NCBI GenBank assembly: GCA_022819645.1
Contig: JAJEGU010000003.1
Location: 1-64,000, forward strand
Source: Pseudomonadales bacterium
GTDB lineage: Bacteria; Pseudomonadota; Gammaproteobacteria; Pseudomonadales; Pseudohongiellaceae
Direction of reading: 5' to 3'
Length of the DNA stretch: 64,000 nt
A program made the position numbers and the translations under genes. Under the pieces are notes generated by a model. The model made no database searches. It had not been told where the DNA came from and saw only the letters and a program-made list of their open reading frames with translations. Positions 28,621-38,117 of this stretch are shown here, in pieces; the first letter of the stretch is position 1, and each line of letters starts with the position of its first letter.

Positions 28621-29091
28621 TTACAACTCCGCCGCCAGTTGTCTGAGCATGTCTTCATTGGCCGCCTGATCCACCGCGCGGCCGAGGATTTTCTCGGCGC
28701 CGGCCACGGCAATGAGCGAAACCTGGGCGCGCAACTCTTCCTTGGCGCGATTGGCCTCCTGTTCGATTTCCGCCTGGGCCGCCAGCATGATGCGCTCGGC
28801 CTCCATCTGGGCCTGCTGTCTGGCTTCATCGATGATTTGTGCCGACCGCCGGTTCGCCTGCTCGATGATGCCGGCGGCGGAAGCCTTGGCCTCGTCGAGT
28901 TGCTCGGCGGACTGCCGGGCGGCGGATTCGAGCTTCTGCTCGGCCCGGGCGGCCGCTTCGAGCCCTTCGGCGATGGTGCGCTTGCGCTCTTCAAGCACAT
29001 TCGCGAACAAGGGCCAGACGTAGCGGTGGCAGAACCAGCAAAAGACCGCGAAAGCGATCGACTGCCCGATAATGGTCAGGTTTATGTCCAC
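28621..29091 (-). CDS. atpF: ATP synthase F0 b subunit
   Basis: 156 residues, as in E. coli. One N-terminal membrane helix ([20 protein letters not shown]) followed by a long charged helix rich in Ala, Glu, Gln and Arg (residues about 30-140) that forms the peripheral stalk dimer. Only one b gene is present, consistent with a homodimer. Confidence 0.96.
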   Translation of the reverse strand: MDINLTIIGQSIAFAVFCWFCHRYVWPLFANVLEERKRTIAEGLEAAARAEQKLESAARQSAEQLDEAKASAAGIIEQANRRSAQIIDEARQQAQMEAERIMLAAQAEIEQEANRAKEELRAQVSLIAVAGAEKILGRAVDQAANEDMLRQLAAEL

Positions 29092-29116
29092 TTCAGCCTC
29101 CTGCGGGCAGGGTGGT

Positions 29117-30295
<1,179 letters not shown>

Positions 30296-30307
30296 TCAGC
30301 CAAATTC

Positions 30308-30682
30308 TCAGCGCGATTCGCGGGCTGGATCGCGAGTCATCCAGCCAACTGCCGATATGCCAATGAGATGAGCAAACAGAAATCCTGAAAACAGCGCCAC
30401 CACGTTCAGGCCTTCCAGAAAATTGAAGCTCAACGCGAACAGCAAGACAGCGATCACAATCTTGCCGATCTCTCCCTTCAGGAAACTCCTGACAACCTTA
30501 TCCGCATTGTCGGCGCCCTGGTAGCGGAAAGCCTGCACCGCAAAATAACTGTTCGACAAGGCACTGATGAGGCCTCCCACAAGCACACTGCGAGCGATGG
30601 CCGGGTTTGTCGTCCACAGGAATGTGGCGGCAAGCAGGGCCGGGGCAATCAGTTGCGCCAGGATGACCTTGTACGGCCGCAC
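30308..30682 (-). CDS. atpI: ATP synthase assembly protein I
   Basis: 124 residues with four predicted membrane segments (ILAQLIAPALLAATFLW; SVLVGGLISALSNSYFAVQA; KIVIAVLLFALSFNF; VVALFSGFLFAHLIGIS). The FLKGEIGKIVIAVLLF block is typical of AtpI. It is first in the operon and helps c-ring assembly or Mg2+ handling in other bacteria. The operon promoter should lie in 30683-30800, where I see no clear -35/-10 pair. Confidence 0.93.
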   Translation of the reverse strand: MRPYKVILAQLIAPALLAATFLWTTNPAIARSVLVGGLISALSNSYFAVQAFRYQGADNADKVVRSFLKGEIGKIVIAVLLFALSFNFLEGLNVVALFSGFLFAHLIGISAVGWMTRDPARESR

Positions 30683-30804
30683 GTGAAGAACACAGTCAGG
30701 CAGCTACCGCCAGGGCAGGCGCATTATAGGGAGATTGGGATGGCTAATCAACACACCGACCTGAGCCGCCCTGAGGCGCCGGGGGACTGCATTTTGTCTG
30801 GTTT
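30683..30804. other. Presumed atp operon leader; no feature recognised
   Basis: 122 bp between atpI and the hairpin array. It contains no convincing coding frame and no clear promoter, although the atp operon promoter is expected here. Confidence 0.4.
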
Positions 30805-31084
30805 GTGCATGCCATACATGGCAAGTCGTTCGTCCAGCCACCGAGCACAGCCCGGTGTCGCTCGGGACCGCGCACGAAGCTGCGCTTCGTAAACTCTTGC
30901 CCTCGCTCCTCAAAGAGCTACGCTCTTTGTCGGCTGCGCCGACCGGGTGACAGCCTTTTTCAGGTTGTGCCTGCCATCCATGGCGCGACCCTTTTGGCTT
31001 CGCCGAGCCCCGGCCTTGCCTTCCATGGCAAGTCGTTCGGCCCTCAAAAAGCTTTTTGTCGGCTGCGCCGACCGGGCCTCACCC
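30805..31084. repeat. Intergenic hairpin array with triloop stem-loops
   Basis: Modules in order: TGCATGCCATACATGGCAAG; ACGAAGC-TGC-GCTTCGT (30874-30890); AAAGAGC-TAC-GCTCTTT (30912-30928); GTCGGC-TGC-GCCGAC (30929-30943); a CATGCC/GGCATG-like unit with GCCATCCATGGC; CTTGCCTTCCATGGCAAG; CAAAAAGCTTTTTG (31045-31058); and GTCGGC-TGC-GCCGAC again (31058-31072). It ends at the stop codon of the next minus-strand gene. A second, shorter array of the same kind is at 59141-59264. Confidence 0.8.
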
Positions 31085-32142
31085 TACCTGATGCCGAGTT
31101 CTTTTTCGAGTTCTAGCAGGCGGGCGCCCGCAAGCGTTCCCGGCATGGAATAATTGCCTTCGTGGCAGGCGTATTCGTAGAGTTGGTCGCCGGTGGCGTA
31201 AAAGCTCAGTTCCGCAGTCCAGGGTTGCAGGTAGATATTGTCGTCCTCCACGGTGAACCGGTAGAAGATTTCATCTTCGGAATAGCGGCTGAAGCGTTCA
31301 ATCACGCGGCCCTCCCGGGTGATCGGCACCGAACTCTGACTGAGCTGCAGGGGATGGATATTGACGGTTTCCACCACGAGTTCGCCATTTTCATACCAGC
31401 CTACGGAATCCCCGAACCAGGGTTCGTGAATTGGCGGGCGACGGTTCATGCGAGCCTCTTCCGGCGAATCGTAGACCGGAATGATGCGGGCGTCATGCAC
31501 CATTTCCACCAGGATCATCACGTAATCATCGGTTTGCACAAACTGATAGATGTTGTTGTACAGGGCACCCATCATGCCCGGGCCCGCCTTGTTGCCGAAA
31601 CCGAGCAGACAGCGCTCGGCGTTGGGGATAGCTTCGGGTCCCCGGGTGTCGCCGATGCCGGTGGCGTAGCGCGAGCCGAAATTGCGCCGCTCGAAGTCGT
31701 ATCGCGGGTCTTCCCGTCGCGGCACCCGACCGCTGGCGGGGTCCACCACATAGGAGGTACGGAACTCACCCTTGACCAGGGCAAGATTGGACCCGGGCTC
31801 CACCCAGAAATTATTGTAGGCGCGAACGCCGAAATCATCGCCGCCCTGCTCGGGCAGGTTGTTGACCCCATCGCCTTCGTCCAGGCCCCCTTCAATCCCG
31901 GCTATAGGCGTTCTGGCGGCGATGACCAGCGCCTCTTCCGGCGAAACCACAAGCGAATCAACGCCTTCCGGACGGTTGAGATTGGTGAGCGAGGCATTGG
32001 TCCAGATGCCTTCGAGGTCCGGGCGTTGCATATCCTGTGCGGTTGCCGGCAAGACCAGCAAGGCGCCTAGCACACTGGCCGCACAACGAATCCATGGGCC
32101 TCGGAAAGAAACGCCCGCGAGTGAATCAGGAAAATGTGTCAT
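31084..32142 (-). CDS. Secreted protein of unknown function
   Basis: 352 residues from the ATG at 32142, which has AGGTG six bases upstream (a GTG at 32151 is the alternative). A signal peptide (RCAASVLGALLVLPATAQ) is followed by DMQRPDLEGIWTNASLTNLN, an opening common to a family of periplasmic proteins in marine and soil proteobacteria with no assigned function. Later blocks: AYNNFWVEPGSNLALVKGEF, RCLLGFGNKAGPGMMGALYN, YVMILVEMVHDARIIPV and HEPWFGDSVGWYENGELVVE, which suggest a beta-rich fold. Two Cys (in AERCLLGFG and YEYACHEG) might pair. It diverges from the TonB receptor gene. Confidence 0.75.
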   Translation of the reverse strand: MTHFPDSLAGVSFRGPWIRCAASVLGALLVLPATAQDMQRPDLEGIWTNASLTNLNRPEGVDSLVVSPEEALVIAARTPIAGIEGGLDEGDGVNNLPEQGGDDFGVRAYNNFWVEPGSNLALVKGEFRTSYVVDPASGRVPRREDPRYDFERRNFGSRYATGIGDTRGPEAIPNAERCLLGFGNKAGPGMMGALYNNIYQFVQTDDYVMILVEMVHDARIIPVYDSPEEARMNRRPPIHEPWFGDSVGWYENGELVVETVNIHPLQLSQSSVPITREGRVIERFSRYSEDEIFYRFTVEDDNIYLQPWTAELSFYATGDQLYEYACHEGNYSMPGTLAGARLLELEKELGIR

Positions 32143-32204
32143 GGCAGTCACCTGCTAATCCGATTGCGCCTATCTTAGCAATATGATCGGCAACATGGGG
32201 GCAA

Positions 32205-32219
32205 CATGGGACACCCATG
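32205..32219. repeat. Hairpin CATGGG-ACA-CCCATG
   Basis: A perfect 6-bp stem with ACA loop, preceded by CAACATGGG twice (32191 and 32202). The core GGGACACCC recurs in CCTGGG-ACA-CCCAGG at 43752-43766 and, reversed, inside the SDR gene at 6501-6516. Confidence 0.7.
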
Positions 32220-32275
32220 AATTCTCCTTCCCGCAAGTTCAGGAAACGGAATCCGTTTATTGCTATGTTTCGGCC

Positions 32276-34429
32276 ATGTGGATTCGCAAGCTCATTTCCA
32301 ACAAATTGATCGGGACCGGCGCCGGCGCCGTGCTCGCCGGCATGGCTTTTGGCCAGGAGACTCGGGTCGAGGAGATTCTGATCGAGGGCGTCCAGCGCCG
32401 CGACAGCTATCTGGAAGACGAGAACAGCATCGGCAAGCTCACGGAATCCCTGCTCGACACTCCCCAATCCGTCACCACGCTTTCGTCCCAGATGATGCAG
32501 GACCGCAACGTCATGAGCCTGGACGAGGCCTTGCGCAACGTGCCGGGCATCACGCTCGGGGCCGGAGAATTCAGTTGGCAGGGCAACAATCCGTCCGTAC
32601 GTGGATTTTCATCGCGCAACGACATGTTTCTCGACGGTATGCGCGATACGGGAAACTATGCGCGGGATCCGTTCAACCTGGAAGCGGTACAGGTGCTGCT
32701 GGGGCCTTCTTCGGTTGTTTTCGGCCGTGGCTCGACCGGAGGCGTGATCAATCAGAGCAGCAAGAAACCGCTTCAGGACGAACTGCGAAGCTTGCATGTC
32801 AACATGGGCAATGCCGGAATTCGCCGGATCACGGCGGATCTGAATCAACCGCTCGATGCGGCGGAAAACTCGGCTTTTCGCGTCAACGTACTCGCCCACC
32901 GTGCGGACGCGCCTGGCAGGGACGTCACCGAGTCCCGACGTTACGGTCTGGCGCCGAGTCTCAGCCTCGAGCTTGGAAGCGCCACGAGTCTGACGCTCAG
33001 CTACTTGCATCTGGACAGCGAGAGCATTCCCGATTATGGATTTCCCTGGATCGAGGGCCGACCCCCGATGGTGGACAGGGAGAACTTCTATGGGTTTGCA
33101 TCGGACTTTCTGGACACGCGGGCGGACGTGGCCTCGGCGGTGCTGGATCGCCGGATCAGTTCTGCCGTCTCCCTCAACGCGCAGGTACGTTACGCCGGCT
33201 ACGAAAGAAGGAGCAGAATCACCGAGCCCCAGGTGGACGCCTTCGTATCGCTCGGTGACGATCCGGACAACGTCATCGTACACAGGATGATTTTCAGCGG
33301 AGAAAGCAGGGAAGAGATGTTGCAGGGGCAACTCAACTTGCAGGCGGATTTCGGCACCGGCGCCATGAACCATTCGCTTGTCGCCGGCATGGAAATCTCC
33401 GGCGAGACTTCCAATCCCGCTTTCGGCTTCGCGTCGCAAACGCCGTTCTTCGATTACGGGCTGGCGGTCCCGGCAACGCGCCTGGGCGATCCCGGCGGAT
33501 TCTTCGACGGACCCACAGCCCGCAGGTTACAGGCGGAAACAATGAGCGACACGCTGGCCGTTTATGCGCTGGACACCCTTCGGTTCAATGAGCGATGGAG
33601 TCTAAGCGCGGGTATCCGTTGGGATCGATTTGACACCGATTATTCCGAACGACGGTTCGATGTGAATGGCGCGCTAACCGGCAATGCCGATTTTCCGGCC
33701 AGCGATATCGAAACCAGCTATCGCGCGGCGCTGATCTACAAGCCGGCCGCGGCGGGCACCGTGTATCTGGGCTGGGGCACCTCGTTCAATCCTTCGGCGG
33801 AGTCGGTTTCCTTCATCAGCAGCGGCCGGGGGTTGACCACGAGCAATGTGAGCCTGGAGCCCGAAGAAAACGAAAGCCTCGAACTGGGCCTGAAATGGAG
33901 TCTGCTCGACGGGCGGATGGCGGCGGACGCCGCGCTTTTCCGCATCGACAAGACCAATGCCCGTGTGCCCGATCCTCTCAATCCCGGATTCAATACGCTG
34001 GCAGGCGAACAGCGGATCAAGGGTTTTTCCTTCAGTCTGACTGGAAATATCAGCGAAAGCCTGGAATTGATGACCGGTTACACCCGGCTGAATGACGAAC
34101 AACTGAACAGGCTGACCGGGGCAACCGGCAGAATCGACAATGTCGCCCCCGATACCTTCTCGATCTGGATGAACTGGATCGCGAGCGTCCGCTTCGATCT
34201 GGGAGCCGGCGCCCGCTACGTCGATGAGCGCGTGGTCGGCAACAGCAAGTGGGTGGGCGATTACTGGGCCTTTGACGCGATGGCGGAATACGCGTATTCC
34301 GATAATCTCCGATTCAAGTTGAACCTGACGAATCTCACGGATGAAGTGTACTTCGACCAGCTCCATCCCTGGCATGTCATACCCGGTCAGGGACTGACCG
34401 CGGTATTTGCGATCAATTTCGACTACTGA
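32276..34429 (+). CDS. TonB-dependent siderophore receptor
   Basis: 717 residues from the ATG at 32276. A signal-like segment (LIGTGAGAVLAGMAFGQ) is followed by a TonB-box region (ETRVEEILIEGVQ). The plug domain has LLDTPQSVTTLSSQMMQD and NVPGITLGAGEFSWQGNNPS then VRGFSSRNDMFLDGMRD, the pattern of the catecholate/ferric-siderophore receptors. The barrel follows to the C-terminal FDY, an aromatic end. It takes up a ferric chelate across the outer membrane. The next gene is piuC, the usual partner of Fiu/PiuA-type receptors. A frame start at 32183 runs through a repeat hairpin and is rejected. Confidence 0.9.
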   Translation: MWIRKLISNKLIGTGAGAVLAGMAFGQETRVEEILIEGVQRRDSYLEDENSIGKLTESLLDTPQSVTTLSSQMMQDRNVMSLDEALRNVPGITLGAGEFSWQGNNPSVRGFSSRNDMFLDGMRDTGNYARDPFNLEAVQVLLGPSSVVFGRGSTGGVINQSSKKPLQDELRSLHVNMGNAGIRRITADLNQPLDAAENSAFRVNVLAHRADAPGRDVTESRRYGLAPSLSLELGSATSLTLSYLHLDSESIPDYGFPWIEGRPPMVDRENFYGFASDFLDTRADVASAVLDRRISSAVSLNAQVRYAGYERRSRITEPQVDAFVSLGDDPDNVIVHRMIFSGESREEMLQGQLNLQADFGTGAMNHSLVAGMEISGETSNPAFGFASQTPFFDYGLAVPATRLGDPGGFFDGPTARRLQAETMSDTLAVYALDTLRFNERWSLSAGIRWDRFDTDYSERRFDVNGALTGNADFPASDIETSYRAALIYKPAAAGTVYLGWGTSFNPSAESVSFISSGRGLTTSNVSLEPEENESLELGLKWSLLDGRMAADAALFRIDKTNARVPDPLNPGFNTLAGEQRIKGFSFSLTGNISESLELMTGYTRLNDEQLNRLTGATGRIDNVAPDTFSIWMNWIASVRFDLGAGARYVDERVVGNSKWVGDYWAFDAMAEYAYSDNLRFKLNLTNLTDEVYFDQLHPWHVIPGQGLTAVFAINFDY

Positions 34430-34454
34430 CCGAAGCAGGCAGTCTGCAAACCCG

Positions 34455-35135
34455 ATGCTGATTCAACTCAAACAGGTTCTCGATCCGGCAGCAGTGGAAG
34501 AATTCCGCGGCGATCTCGAACAGGCGGACTGGTCCGACGGACGCGGCAGCGCCGGCTACCTGTCGCAGACGGTCAAGCGCAATCGCCAGCTTCCGGACGA
34601 TCACCCGCTGGCGCGGAAACTCGGCGAGAAGATAATCAGGATTCTCGACGGCAATCAGCAATTCACCGCCGCGGCCTTGCCCGCCAGGATCGTGCCCCCG
34701 TTGTTCAATTGTTACGAGGAAGACAACAGCTACGGCCGCCATGTGGACGGCGCGATCCGGCCGGTATTCGGGACGCCGCATCGGGTTCGCACCGATATTT
34801 CAGCGACGCTGTTTCTCTCCGACCCGGACAGCTACAAGGGAGGAGAACTGGTCATGGAAGATACCTATGGCCCGGTCGAAGTGAAGTTGCAGGCGGGAGA
34901 CATGGTTTTGTACCCCGGCTCCAGCGTACATGCCGTCAGGCCGGTTACGTCAGGCCGGCGTCTGGCCGCGTTTTTCTGGATTCAGAGCATGGTCCGCGGC
35001 GACCGCCAGCGATCGATCCTGTACGAACTGGACAAGGCGATACAGAAAATCGCCACGGAATCTCCCGAACAGGCAGCGCTCGTAGATCTGGCCGGCGTCT
35101 ACCACAACCTGCTCAGGCAGTGGGCGGAACCCTGA
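34455..35135 (+). CDS. piuC: Fe(II)/2-oxoglutarate dioxygenase PiuC/YbiX
   Basis: 226 residues, the family length. The iron-binding facial triad is seen as HVD (in NSYGRHVDGAIRPV) with the distal His in YPGSSVHAVRPVTSGRRL, whose Arg binds 2-oxoglutarate. SGRRLAAFFWIQSMVRGDRQR is the family signature. The enzyme is encoded beside a TonB siderophore receptor in many gammaproteobacteria and is thought to act in iron uptake; its substrate is not known. It starts 25 bp after the receptor stop codon. Confidence 0.93.
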   Translation: MLIQLKQVLDPAAVEEFRGDLEQADWSDGRGSAGYLSQTVKRNRQLPDDHPLARKLGEKIIRILDGNQQFTAAALPARIVPPLFNCYEEDNSYGRHVDGAIRPVFGTPHRVRTDISATLFLSDPDSYKGGELVMEDTYGPVEVKLQAGDMVLYPGSSVHAVRPVTSGRRLAAFFWIQSMVRGDRQRSILYELDKAIQKIATESPEQAALVDLAGVYHNLLRQWAEP

Positions 35136-35202
35136 GCGCATTTCGCCGCGATCGCGGCTGATTTCCAGCCGCGGGACTTGTGACATTGCAATAATTGGCT
35201 AT

Positions 35203-35212
35203 TTTAGCTAAA
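35203..35212. promoter_or_regulatory. Palindrome TTTAGCTAAA upstream of phd-doc
   Basis: A perfect 10-bp palindrome in an AT-rich stretch about 34 bp before the Phd start. Phd-type antitoxins bind short palindromes overlapping their own promoter, so this is an operator candidate. The assignment is inference. Confidence 0.35.
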
Positions 35213-35245
35213 GTTATTCGCTTGCTGTTGTCGGGAATGCAATAC

Positions 35246-35476
35246 ATGAAAGTCACGCAGGCTACAGACGCCAAGAACCGCTTTGGCGAACTGCTCGAAG
35301 AAGCCGCCGGCCAGCCGGTCCTGATCCAGAAAAACGGCCGCGACGTCGCGGTGGTGATGTCGAAGGCGGAATACGACAGGCGTTTCGCGATTGCCTCGAA
35401 GAAGGAGTTGATCCGGCAGTACCACGAAGAAAGTATCGAACGCTTCGGCTCTCTCTATGAAGAACTGGCCAAATAG
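35246..35476 (+). CDS. phd: Phd/YefM-family antitoxin
   Basis: 76 residues. The N-terminal DNA-binding part MKVTQATDAKNRFGELLEEA is classic Phd/YefM, followed by QPVLIQKNGRDVAVVMSKAE and a C-terminal charged helix that should bind the toxin. The ATG at 35246 has GGGA at a proper distance; an ATG at 35237 would add MQY. The gene lies 8 bp upstream of doc. The pair should be co-transcribed, with the antitoxin repressing the promoter. Confidence 0.9.
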   Translation: MKVTQATDAKNRFGELLEEAAGQPVLIQKNGRDVAVVMSKAEYDRRFAIASKKELIRQYHEESIERFGSLYEELAK

Positions 35477-35484
35477 CGCCGCTG

Positions 35485-35859
35485 ATGGCTGAACGTTACT
35501 TTCTCGACATGGAAGACGTGCTGGAGTTGCACAGGGTGCAATTGGCGCGATTCGGCGGCGCGGCCGGCATCCGGGATGCCGGATTGATCGAAGCGGCCCT
35601 TGCCAGACCACAATCCGGGTACTACGGCGACTTGCTCGAAGAAGCGGCCGCGCTATGGGAAAGCCTTGCCATGAACCATGGCTTTGTCGACGGCAACAAG
35701 CGCGTCGGTTTCGCCGCGGTCTATGTGTTCCTTCGCGTTAACGGGATTACGATCAAGGCTGATGCGGATGTCATGTTGCGCTTCATTCTCGATGCGCTGG
35801 AAAGCGGCACATTTCAAAAAGAAGTTCTCGAATCCTGGCTGCGTGAAAACACCGGTTAA
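35485..35859 (+). CDS. doc: Death-on-curing (Doc) toxin, Fic fold
   Basis: 124 residues. The Fic active site reads NHGFVDGNKRVGFAA, matching the Doc form HxF(D/N)GNKR with its catalytic His. N-terminal YFLDMEDVLELHRVQLARFG, and IRDAGLIEAALARPQ, are Doc blocks. Doc of phage P1 phosphorylates EF-Tu and stops translation. All key residues are present, so the toxin should be active and held by the Phd neighbour. Confidence 0.92.
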   Translation: MAERYFLDMEDVLELHRVQLARFGGAAGIRDAGLIEAALARPQSGYYGDLLEEAAALWESLAMNHGFVDGNKRVGFAAVYVFLRVNGITIKADADVMLRFILDALESGTFQKEVLESWLRENTG

Positions 35860-35911
35860 TGCCGAATCACGGCACACGGGCTTCACCGCTACCCAATGCG
35901 GGTGTCCCGAC

Positions 35912-37174
35912 TCAGAGTTCGTTCAGAAACTCCAGCAGCAGGCGGCTGGTTTCTTCCGCCTGCTCCTGTTGCACCCAATGCCCGGCGCCCGCGACCAGGT
36001 GTACGGCGCGCATGTCGGTGCAGACTGTTTCCTGCATACGTTCGAAACTGCCGGGATTCTGATAGGTGCCCCAGTCGCTCGCGCCGCTGATGAACATGCT
36101 GGGCTGGTCTATGGTCTTGCCGGCGTAAAGCTGGGTTTCCGCGGCGCCGATGCCGGTCGCGCCCATGCGGTAGCTGTTGAGTCCGCCCTGGAATCCCGTG
36201 CGGCCGAATTCCGTGGCGTATACCGCCAGTTCCGCTTCGGTCAGCCAATCGTTGGCCGCCGCCAGTTCCGGCGTGGGCATATGATGCGCCACGGTTTCCG
36301 CCATGCCCTCGGCCAGATCCATGATGTAATAGGTCGGCATCTTCGCCCATTCCTCGGCAGTTCTGGCGGCCAGCCGGTACGGCCGGTTCTGCTCCCAGTC
36401 CGCGCTCTTGTGGTGATAATAGGCGCGAATGAAATCGCTCAGACCCTGCTCCGCATGCCACATGTTCTCGTTTGCTTCCCGGGTGGTGTAATAGCGCTGG
36501 TAGTGCTTCCGGGGCCGGGGCAGGTTCGCCAGGTTTTCATGGATGCCAGGGCCTTCCGGAGGCGCCGGAGGCGGATTGTCGATGGTGTCGAACGGAATCG
36601 TCGGTACGCCGCCGAAAGGCGCGCTCATCATGACGACGGCGCGGAAAATGTCGGGCCGGGTCATTGCGCACCAGCCCGCCAGGGGCGAGCCGAAATCGTG
36701 GCCGATGACGCAGGCCACGTGTTCATAGCCATAGGCGTAGATCAAACCGATGACGTCCCGCACCTTGTTGAGCATGCGGAAGGGCGCGAGGTCGGTATCG
36801 TAATCGCTGCTCCAGCCGGTGGTGCGGCCGTACCCCCGCAGATCGGGCACGATCACGTGATAGCCGGCGTCGGCCAACGGCTTCATCACCTTGCGCCAAC
36901 TGTAGGCCAGTTCCGGGAAGCCGTGCAGCATGACCAGCGCCGGCCGGTCCGGCGTCTCGAAGCCGGCCTCCAGCACATGCATGCGCAGATCGTTGACGCC
37001 TTCGACGAAGCGCGACCGTACGCCTTCGGGCAGCCAGGAGTCGGGATAGGATCCGATGCCGGGATTGATGGTATCGGGGATTTCGACCTGCGCGGCAAGC
37101 CGCCCGGACAATGCAAGCGAAGGCGCGGCGATGGCCAGCGCCTGGAGAAATCGACGGCGGGAATGCTGATTCAT
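35912..37174 (-). CDS. Tat-exported alpha/beta hydrolase, epoxide-hydrolase type
   Basis: 420 residues. Twin-arginine signal (SRRRFLQALAIAAPSLALSG). Alpha/beta hydrolase core: LVMLHGFPELAYSWRKVM with the oxyanion HGFPE, DLRGYGRTTG, and the nucleophile elbow GHDFGSPLAGW, where Asp replaces Ser as in epoxide hydrolases and dehalogenases. The C-terminal acid and base are in FISGASDWGTYQ and AGAGHWVQQEQAEETSRLL. The HGxP motif and cap domain fit epoxide hydrolases; the substrate is unknown. It diverges from the cupin gene across a palindromic element. Confidence 0.85.
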   Translation of the reverse strand: MNQHSRRRFLQALAIAAPSLALSGRLAAQVEIPDTINPGIGSYPDSWLPEGVRSRFVEGVNDLRMHVLEAGFETPDRPALVMLHGFPELAYSWRKVMKPLADAGYHVIVPDLRGYGRTTGWSSDYDTDLAPFRMLNKVRDVIGLIYAYGYEHVACVIGHDFGSPLAGWCAMTRPDIFRAVVMMSAPFGGVPTIPFDTIDNPPPAPPEGPGIHENLANLPRPRKHYQRYYTTREANENMWHAEQGLSDFIRAYYHHKSADWEQNRPYRLAARTAEEWAKMPTYYIMDLAEGMAETVAHHMPTPELAAANDWLTEAELAVYATEFGRTGFQGGLNSYRMGATGIGAAETQLYAGKTIDQPSMFISGASDWGTYQNPGSFERMQETVCTDMRAVHLVAGAGHWVQQEQAEETSRLLLEFLNEL

Positions 37175-37299
37175 ATATGCCTCGCAGTGCAGACTTTATA
37201 TCAGACAGGCAGGCGTTCCAACCACGAAAACGAGGGAAGTCGCAACGCCTTGTTACAGGCGGTGGGCAGGATTCGCTTTCGCGTTATACTGCCTGCCTT

Positions 37300-37466
37300 C
37301 TAGGAGCCTGCGCCGTAGGAATTCGCGAAAGCGAAAATTCGCTATCGCCACGCCCCTGGCCGGTCGATTGAGGCGAATATTGGTAGATATTCAACGAAAT
37401 CGAGCGGCCAGGGGCGCGGATGAGAGCGGATTTGCAGCCGTGAATTCCTACGGCGCAGGCTCCTAG
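37300..37466. repeat. 167-bp palindromic element, copy 6 (orientation B)
   Basis: Complete copy from CTAG to CTAG. Left end CTAGGAGCCTGCGCCGTAGG, right end CCTACGGCGCAGGCTCCTAG, a perfect inverted pair. The inner arms and core are as in copy 1. It lies in the 362-bp divergent region between the hydrolase and cupin genes, where I see nothing else. Confidence 0.94.
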
Positions 37467-37536
37467 GCGGACTGACTGCAGCGGATCGACGCAATCCCGG
37501 GTCCGGCAATCTATTCTGACAACAGGTTCGATCAAT

Positions 37537-37983
37537 ATGGCCGTTCGAATCAAGGCAATTATCTACTTTCTCGCAATGTTTGCCGCGGCTTATGGAATCG
37601 CCGCCGAACGGCAGACCGAGCCATACGCGGTAAACCTCGAAGAACTCGAATGGGGGCCGCCGGGCGAAGGCAACGGTCCGCCCCTCGGCACCCGCACGGC
37701 CCGCCAGGGCGTGGACCCGGTTACCGGCGGCGTAACGTACTACGCCATGTTTCCCGCCGGAGGCCATTTCGACCTGCATTGGCACACTCATGACGAATTC
37801 GTCGTGGTCGTGAGCGGGTCGGTCGTGCTTGAACTCGGCGACGAGACGCATGAATTGCACGCGGGCGCCTATGTCGTGATTCCCGGCGGCATGAATCATT
37901 CCTGGGACGTTCCGGATTCCGGAGATGTCGTCATCCTGGTACGGCGGGCCGGACCCGCGGACTTCAACTACATCGCGCAATAA
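37537..37983 (+). CDS. Secreted cupin-domain protein
   Basis: 148 residues. A signal peptide (KAIIYFLAMFAAAYGIA) is followed by a single cupin domain. Motif 1 is HFDLHWHTHDEFVVVVSG, with three His and a Glu as metal ligands; motif 2 is GAYVVIPGGMNHSWDVP. It would act in the periplasm, perhaps as a small isomerase, dioxygenase or binding protein. The quinoprotein gene follows in the same direction after about 130 bp, so the two may be linked. Confidence 0.82.
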   Translation: MAVRIKAIIYFLAMFAAAYGIAAERQTEPYAVNLEELEWGPPGEGNGPPLGTRTARQGVDPVTGGVTYYAMFPAGGHFDLHWHTHDEFVVVVSGSVVLELGDETHELHAGAYVVIPGGMNHSWDVPDSGDVVILVRRAGPADFNYIAQ

Positions 37984-38117
37984 CGATTCGCTCCGCCACG
38001 CAATTGTTTCAAATCGTAGTGAAACCTTCGCTTTTCTTGCGCGGGCATGTTTGATTGCTTATTCTTGCCTGCTGCTTTGGCCCTGCCAATACTTTGACAA
38101 AATCCGGAGAATCCTGG

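Noticed and set aside
35678..37303. Plus-strand frame of 541 codons
   Set aside because: Antisense to the epoxide-hydrolase-like gene and out of frame with doc.
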